Below are positions 60,493 to 64,000 of a DNA stretch of 64,000 bases, piece after piece. The stretch comes from Arminella tubonensis (GTDB taxonomy: Bacteria; Pseudomonadota; Alphaproteobacteria; Rhizobiales; Rhizobiaceae). The position numbers and the translations under genes are program-made. How positions within the stretch are numbered: the first letter of the stretch is position 1; each line of letters opens with the position of its first letter. The stretch covers positions 186,001 through 250,000 of the forward strand of contig NZ_PCDP01000038.1 of the NCBI RefSeq assembly GCF_003240585.1, written 5' to 3'. The notes beneath the pieces were generated by a model, which saw only the letters and a list, made by a program, of their open reading frames with translations, had not been told where the DNA came from and made no database searches.

Positions 60493-60519
60493 TTAATAAA
60501 TCCGATTGAATTATTAATT
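60491..60519. promoter_or_regulatory. Operator dyad between frcB and frcR
   Basis: AATTAATAA (60491-60499) and TTATTAATT (60511-60519) form a perfect inverted repeat with an 11-base centre. ROK regulators such as NagC/Mlc bind AT-rich sites of this type. It is placed to let FrcR block the frcB promoter. Confidence 0.7.
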
Positions 60520-60574
60520 CGTTGTGGCATGCTGCCGAAAAATGAGGCATGGCCATTACGGGAGGAGCCGGCCA

Positions 60575-61822
60575 ATGTCGTCCGCTGATGACCCGATGCA
60601 TGCGTCGGTTTTACCTTACATTTTCGATCCGAGCGGCGGTGCCAACCAGATCCGTGTCCGAGAGCATAACGAGCGGCTCGTGCTTTCGCTCGTCCGCCGT
60701 CACGGTGCGCTTTCGAAGGCCGATATCGCCCGGCGAACCGGCCTTTCCGCGCAGACCGTCTCCGTGATCATGCGCGCCTTGGAGAAGGAAGGTCTGCTCT
60801 CGAGAGACGAACCGGTCCGCGGCCGCGTCGGCCAACCGTCCGTTCCGATGCGGCTCAATGCCGACGCGGTTTTCTCGTTCGGCGTTAAAATCGGGCGGCG
60901 CAGCGCCGATCTGGTGCTGATGGATTTCGTTGGCGGCATCAGGATGAAGCTGCGTCAGATCTATCCTTATCCCCTGCCGCAGGACATTATGGGTTTCATC
61001 ACCGCGGGCATCCAGGATATCGAAAGCCGGATGACCGAGACCGAACGCGAGCGCGTTGCCGGGGTCGGAATTGCTGCACCCTTCGAGCTGTGGAACTGGG
61101 CTGATGAAGTCGGCGCGCCGGCGGGGGCGATGGACGTCTGGCGCGGGTTCAATCTTCAGACTGAGGTCGCCTCCCGCGTGCCGCACGCGGTCTATCTGCA
61201 GAACGACGCGACCAGCGCCTGCGGGGCCGAACTCGTCTTCGGCGTCGGCGCCCACTATCCCGATTTCGTCTATCTGTTCATCGGCTCGTTCATCGGCGGC
61301 GGCATCGTTCTCAATTCCTCGATCTTCGTCGGCAGGACGGGAACCGCCGGCGCGCTCGGACCGCTACCGGTTAGGGACCGCAACGGCGAGACCAGGCAGT
61401 TGCTCGACATCGCCTCTATCTTCGTTCTGGAAAATCTCCTGCGCGATCGGGGCATCGATCCGCAGCCTCTCTGGTACTCAGCCGACGACTGGATCGACTT
61501 CGGCGAGCCGCTGGAGATATGGATTCAGGATACGGCAAAGGCATTGGCGCAGGCGATCGTCGCTGCCGCATCGATCATCGATTTCAGCGCCGCGGTCATC
61601 GACGGCGGCTTCCCGGGCTGGGTGCGCGAGCGGGTCGTGCGCGCGACAATCAAGGCCGCCTCGGACCTCGACCTGCAGGGCGTCGTCATGCCGGAAATCA
61701 TCGAGGGTGCGGTCGGCACGCAGGCGCGCGCCATCGGCGGCGCGAGCCTGCCGATCTTCGCGCGCTACCTCATAGACCAGAACATACTCTTCAAGGAGAT
61801 CGACCATGCTGAAGGGCATTGA
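60575..61822 (+). CDS. frcR: ROK family repressor of the frc operon
   Basis: 415 residues. An N-terminal winged helix (LVLSLVRRHGALSKADIARRTGLSAQTVSVIMRALEKEGLL) is joined to a ROK sugar-kinase-like domain. The usual zinc site Cys cluster (CxCGxxGC) is missing; the region reads ALGPLPVRDRNGE instead, so this domain probably senses sugar without kinase activity. It is divergent from frcBCAK with a dyad between. The start at 60575 follows GGAGGAG. Its end overlaps the next gene by 17 bases. Confidence 0.88.
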   Translation: MSSADDPMHASVLPYIFDPSGGANQIRVREHNERLVLSLVRRHGALSKADIARRTGLSAQTVSVIMRALEKEGLLSRDEPVRGRVGQPSVPMRLNADAVFSFGVKIGRRSADLVLMDFVGGIRMKLRQIYPYPLPQDIMGFITAGIQDIESRMTETERERVAGVGIAAPFELWNWADEVGAPAGAMDVWRGFNLQTEVASRVPHAVYLQNDATSACGAELVFGVGAHYPDFVYLFIGSFIGGGIVLNSSIFVGRTGTAGALGPLPVRDRNGETRQLLDIASIFVLENLLRDRGIDPQPLWYSADDWIDFGEPLEIWIQDTAKALAQAIVAAASIIDFSAAVIDGGFPGWVRERVVRATIKAASDLDLQGVVMPEIIEGAVGTQARAIGGASLPIFARYLIDQNILFKEIDHAEGH

Positions 61823-62237
61823 CCCGCTGCTGAGCCCGGACCTGCTCTACGCGCTGCGCGCCATGGGGCATGGCGACGAGATCGCGCTTGTCGACGGCAA
61901 TTATCCCGGCCTGGAACATGCGCGCCGGCTGATCCGGCTCGACGGCCATGGCGTCATCCCCGTGCTAGACGCCGTCCTCAGCCTGATGCCGATAGACGAT
62001 TTCGTCGACGAGGCGATCTTTCGCGCCACGGTCAAGCAGGACCGCGAAGCGCTCGATCCGGTGCATCGGGAGATGGTCGATTGCTGCGCCAGGCATGTCC
62101 CCGATATCAAGGTCGTGCCCTTGCTGCCGAAGGATTTCTATGAGCGCGTCAAAACTGCGCATGCGCTGATACAGACCAGCGAGCGACGACTTTATGGGAA
62201 TATCATTTTGCGGAAGGGCGTGGTTTATCCGGAGTGA
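61806..62237 (+). CDS. RbsD/FucU family sugar mutarotase
   Basis: 143 residues of the RbsD/FucU family: MLKGIDPLLSPDLLYALRAMGHGDEIALVDGNYP with the catalytic-type His, and the end YGNIILRKGVVYPE. It speeds the interconversion of sugar anomers; the length and motifs are closer to FucU. It overlaps frcR by 17 bases and is likely co-expressed, so fructose or ribose handling is the probable role. Confidence 0.88.
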   Translation: MLKGIDPLLSPDLLYALRAMGHGDEIALVDGNYPGLEHARRLIRLDGHGVIPVLDAVLSLMPIDDFVDEAIFRATVKQDREALDPVHREMVDCCARHVPDIKVVPLLPKDFYERVKTAHALIQTSERRLYGNIILRKGVVYPE

Positions 62238-62240
62238 TCT

Positions 62241-62357
62241 ACCTCCCCCTTGATGGGGAGGTCGCGCGGAACGCGCGGGTGGGGGTGATCATTGGGTGTC
62301 TGTGGCGGTCACCCCACCCCAGCACTGCGTGCCGAGCCTCCCCCTCAAGGGGAGGGT
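62241..62357. repeat. Inverted mosaic repeat after fucU-type gene
   Basis: Left arm 62241-62288 and right arm 62309-62357 are inverted copies (cores CCTCCCCCTTGATGGGGAGG and CCTCCCCCTCAAGGGGAGG). Such arms are typical rhizobial intergenic repeats. It lies between convergent genes and may serve as a transcription barrier. Confidence 0.7.
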
Positions 62358-62371
62358 GTTTCCGCCACAGC

Positions 62372-63421
62372 CTACTTCAACCCCGCCCCGATCTCGCCCG
62401 CAGATGGTCCCCAGACGTCGGTGAGGGCAAAGCCTTCCGCCATCGGGTCGAAGGGATCGAGGGAGACCTGCGAGAGGCCGAAGGTGAAGCCTCGGCCTGT
62501 GATGGTGGGGATGATTGCCGGTCGGCCGGCAACTTCCGTGACGGCTGCGAGGCCGACCTCGAATTCGGAGCCGATGATCGAGCGTGATTTGAAGACGTCG
62601 CCGACCTTGGCCTTGCCGCGCGCGTGCAGGGTCGCAAGATTGGCCGAATTGCCGGTGCCGCAGGGCGAACGATCGACGCGTCCGGGCCACATGGTGGTGC
62701 AGGTGCGGATTGCGCCGTCGGGGTCGACGTCGCGGAACATGACATAGGCGATGCCGGAGATCGCCGGAATTTCCGGATGGACGACCGGGATGGTGCGGTT
62801 GATCAGGTCCTTCAGGATCATGCCGGCCTGAACCAGCGCTGCGGCGTTCTCTTTTTCGATCGTCAGGCCGACCTGCCCGACATCGACCAAGGCATAGAAA
62901 ATGCCGCCATAGCAGATATCGACCGAGATTCTGCCCCATTGCGTATCGATCGCCACATCGAGCTCGTGCACGAAGGATGGCACCATTGTCAGTTTCACCT
63001 TCTCGCATCGTCCGTCGCGGCAGGTGGCGGTTGCCTTGACGAGGCCTGCCGCCGTGTCAAGCGTCACCACCGTCTCCGGCTCCTTCATCTCGACGATGCC
63101 GGATTCAAGCAGCGCCGTGGTGATGCAGATCGAGTTCGAGCCGGAGCTGGCATGCGCCTGGTCGGGCTGGAGGATGATGAAGCCAGCATCGGCATCGGGA
63201 TGCTTTGCCGGTAGCAGCAGGTTGACCGATCCGATCGGCGCGCCGCGAGGCTCTAGCACGAGGAAACGTCGCAGTTCCTGGCCTTTCGGGTCGGTGTTCA
63301 TCCAGTGAAGCTGTTCGGCGATCGTGTTGCCCGGGATCTTCGGCACGCCGCCGATCGCGACCTTGCCAATTTCGCCTTCGCAATGAACGTCCAGGAGCTG
63401 GATCGTGCGCTTCCATCTCAT
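62372..63421 (-). CDS. Proline racemase family enzyme (hydroxyproline epimerase/dehydratase type)
   Basis: 349 residues. Proline racemase fold with blocks VHCEGEIGKVAIGG, DAGFIILQPDQAHASSGSNS and RSPCGTGNSA. In true racemases two Cys act as base and acid; here the first is Ser93 and the second is Cys254. Such Ser/Cys members include hydroxyproline epimerases and trans-3-hydroxyproline dehydratases. So the substrate is probably a hydroxyproline rather than proline. It starts at ATG 63421. The neighbour is an SDR gene. Confidence 0.8.
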   Translation of the reverse strand: MRWKRTIQLLDVHCEGEIGKVAIGGVPKIPGNTIAEQLHWMNTDPKGQELRRFLVLEPRGAPIGSVNLLLPAKHPDADAGFIILQPDQAHASSGSNSICITTALLESGIVEMKEPETVVTLDTAAGLVKATATCRDGRCEKVKLTMVPSFVHELDVAIDTQWGRISVDICYGGIFYALVDVGQVGLTIEKENAAALVQAGMILKDLINRTIPVVHPEIPAISGIAYVMFRDVDPDGAIRTCTTMWPGRVDRSPCGTGNSANLATLHARGKAKVGDVFKSRSIIGSEFEVGLAAVTEVAGRPAIIPTITGRGFTFGLSQVSLDPFDPMAEGFALTDVWGPSAGEIGAGLK

Positions 63422-63436
63422 ATCGTCTTCTCCAGA

Positions 63437-64000
63437 TCAGACGTGGCGGGTGACGCCGCCGTCGACGCGAATGTTCTGCCCGGTGATATAGCCGGCGCCG
63501 TCCGAAAGCAGGAAAGCCGCGGTCTTGGCGATCTCGCTCATCTGGCCGATGCGCTTCATCGGGATCTTGTCGGCGGTCTCGGGCTTGTGGTTCAGGCTAT
63601 CGATATAGCCGGGCAGGATGCAGTTCATCCTGATGTTGTCGGCGGCATAGCGGTCGGAATAGAGCTTGGTAAACGCGCCGGCGGCGGCGCGATAGGCGCA
63701 GGAAACCGGGAAGACCAGAGACGGTTCGTATGCCGCGAAAGTGGTGATGTTGACGAAGGCGCCCTTGCCCTGCTTCAACATGACAGGTGTCACGAGCCGC
63801 GCCATACGCACGACGCTCAGCACCATCATGTCGGAACCTAGCGTCCAGTTCTCGTCCGATATGTCGAGGAGATCGCCCTTTGGCGGGTGGCCCGTGTGGT
63901 TGACCACGGCGTCGATGCGGCCATAGGTCTTCATCGTCAGATCGAAGATCGCCTTTATGTCCTCGGCTTTCTCGGCCACGCCGCGCGAGGCGACGCCGCC
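63437..64000 (-). CDS. SDR family oxidoreductase, 3' part (cut by window end)
   Basis: The frame is open to the window edge, so at least 187 residues of the C-terminal part are visible. It has the SDR pattern (VVNHTGHPPKGDLLDIS, MLKQGKGAFVNITTFAAYEP, CAYRAAAGAFTKLYSDRYA, MNCILPGYIDS, GQNIRVDGGVT). The position of the usual catalytic Lys in YxxxK is Ala (YRAAA), and NNAG is NHTG. It may be a non-classical or inactive member. It lies 15 bases from the proline-racemase-family gene, which it probably precedes in an operon. Confidence 0.78.
   Translation of the reverse strand, partial: GGVASRGVAEKAEDIKAIFDLTMKTYGRIDAVVNHTGHPPKGDLLDISDENWTLGSDMMVLSVVRMARLVTPVMLKQGKGAFVNITTFAAYEPSLVFPVSCAYRAAAGAFTKLYSDRYAADNIRMNCILPGYIDSLNHKPETADKIPMKRIGQMSEIAKTAAFLLSDGAGYITGQNIRVDGGVTRHV

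Overview
The window is about 60% GC chromosomal DNA from an alphaproteobacterium of the order Hyphomicrobiales, almost certainly Rhizobium or a close relative. Supporting marks are a GSII-type glutamine synthetase (glnII) with a divergent gstI, GcrA, PodJ, an frc fructose ABC operon with a ROK regulator, a SAM-II riboswitch on metZ, and two 103-nt rhizobial-type intergenic mosaic repeats. It holds about 65 genes and two tRNAs, with no rRNA, CRISPR array, intact IS element or prophage.

Layout. 1-10 kb: 3' end of podJ, a TSUP exporter with a TIGR02186-type partner, an HxlR regulator next to a frameshifted dihydrofolate-reductase-like gene, the lhr-pdeM repair pair, and an Rrf2/carboxymuconolactone decarboxylase pair. 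10-19 kb: an SDR, glnII/gstI with a sigma-54 promoter, YitT, a methyltransferase, a CAP lipoprotein, a MATE pump, pyrD and a DUF952 gene. 19-27 kb: a NarL-type regulator, an S24 repressor, a degenerate nuclease, TerB, a solute-binding protein, a family 2 glycosyltransferase, a PilZ protein, and an AT-richer orphan metalloprotease gene beside tRNA-Gly. 27-41 kb: dcd, riboswitch-controlled metZ, apaG, hslO, argF-argD, gcrA, phoB-phoU-phoR, ppk2 and a flavin oxidoreductase. 41-52 kb: tRNA-Thr, DoxX, a hypothetical gene, BON, a double-HTH LysR regulator next to a yehZYXW-type osmoprotectant ABC operon, a glyoxalase-family gene, PRC-barrel and fadD. 52-64 kb: pgi, a PfkB kinase, pyrE, pyrC, the frcBCAK operon with frcR-fucU, a proline-racemase-family enzyme and a truncated SDR.

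How the genes work together. Carbon flow is represented by fructose import (frcBCA), two candidate sugar or nucleoside kinases (frcK and a PfkB kinase) and pgi. Nitrogen and amino-acid genes are glnII/gstI, argD-argF and metZ; pyrimidine synthesis has pyrD, pyrE and pyrC. Phosphate control has phoR, phoU, phoB and ppk2. The pst transporter genes that usually sit between phoR and phoU in rhizobia are missing. What remains is a PHO box, a start-like codon and a 3' fragment that looks like the end of pstB with a nonsense codon. I read this as a deletion scar and consider it the most notable observation here.

All functional calls rest on reading motifs by eye; no database search was run.
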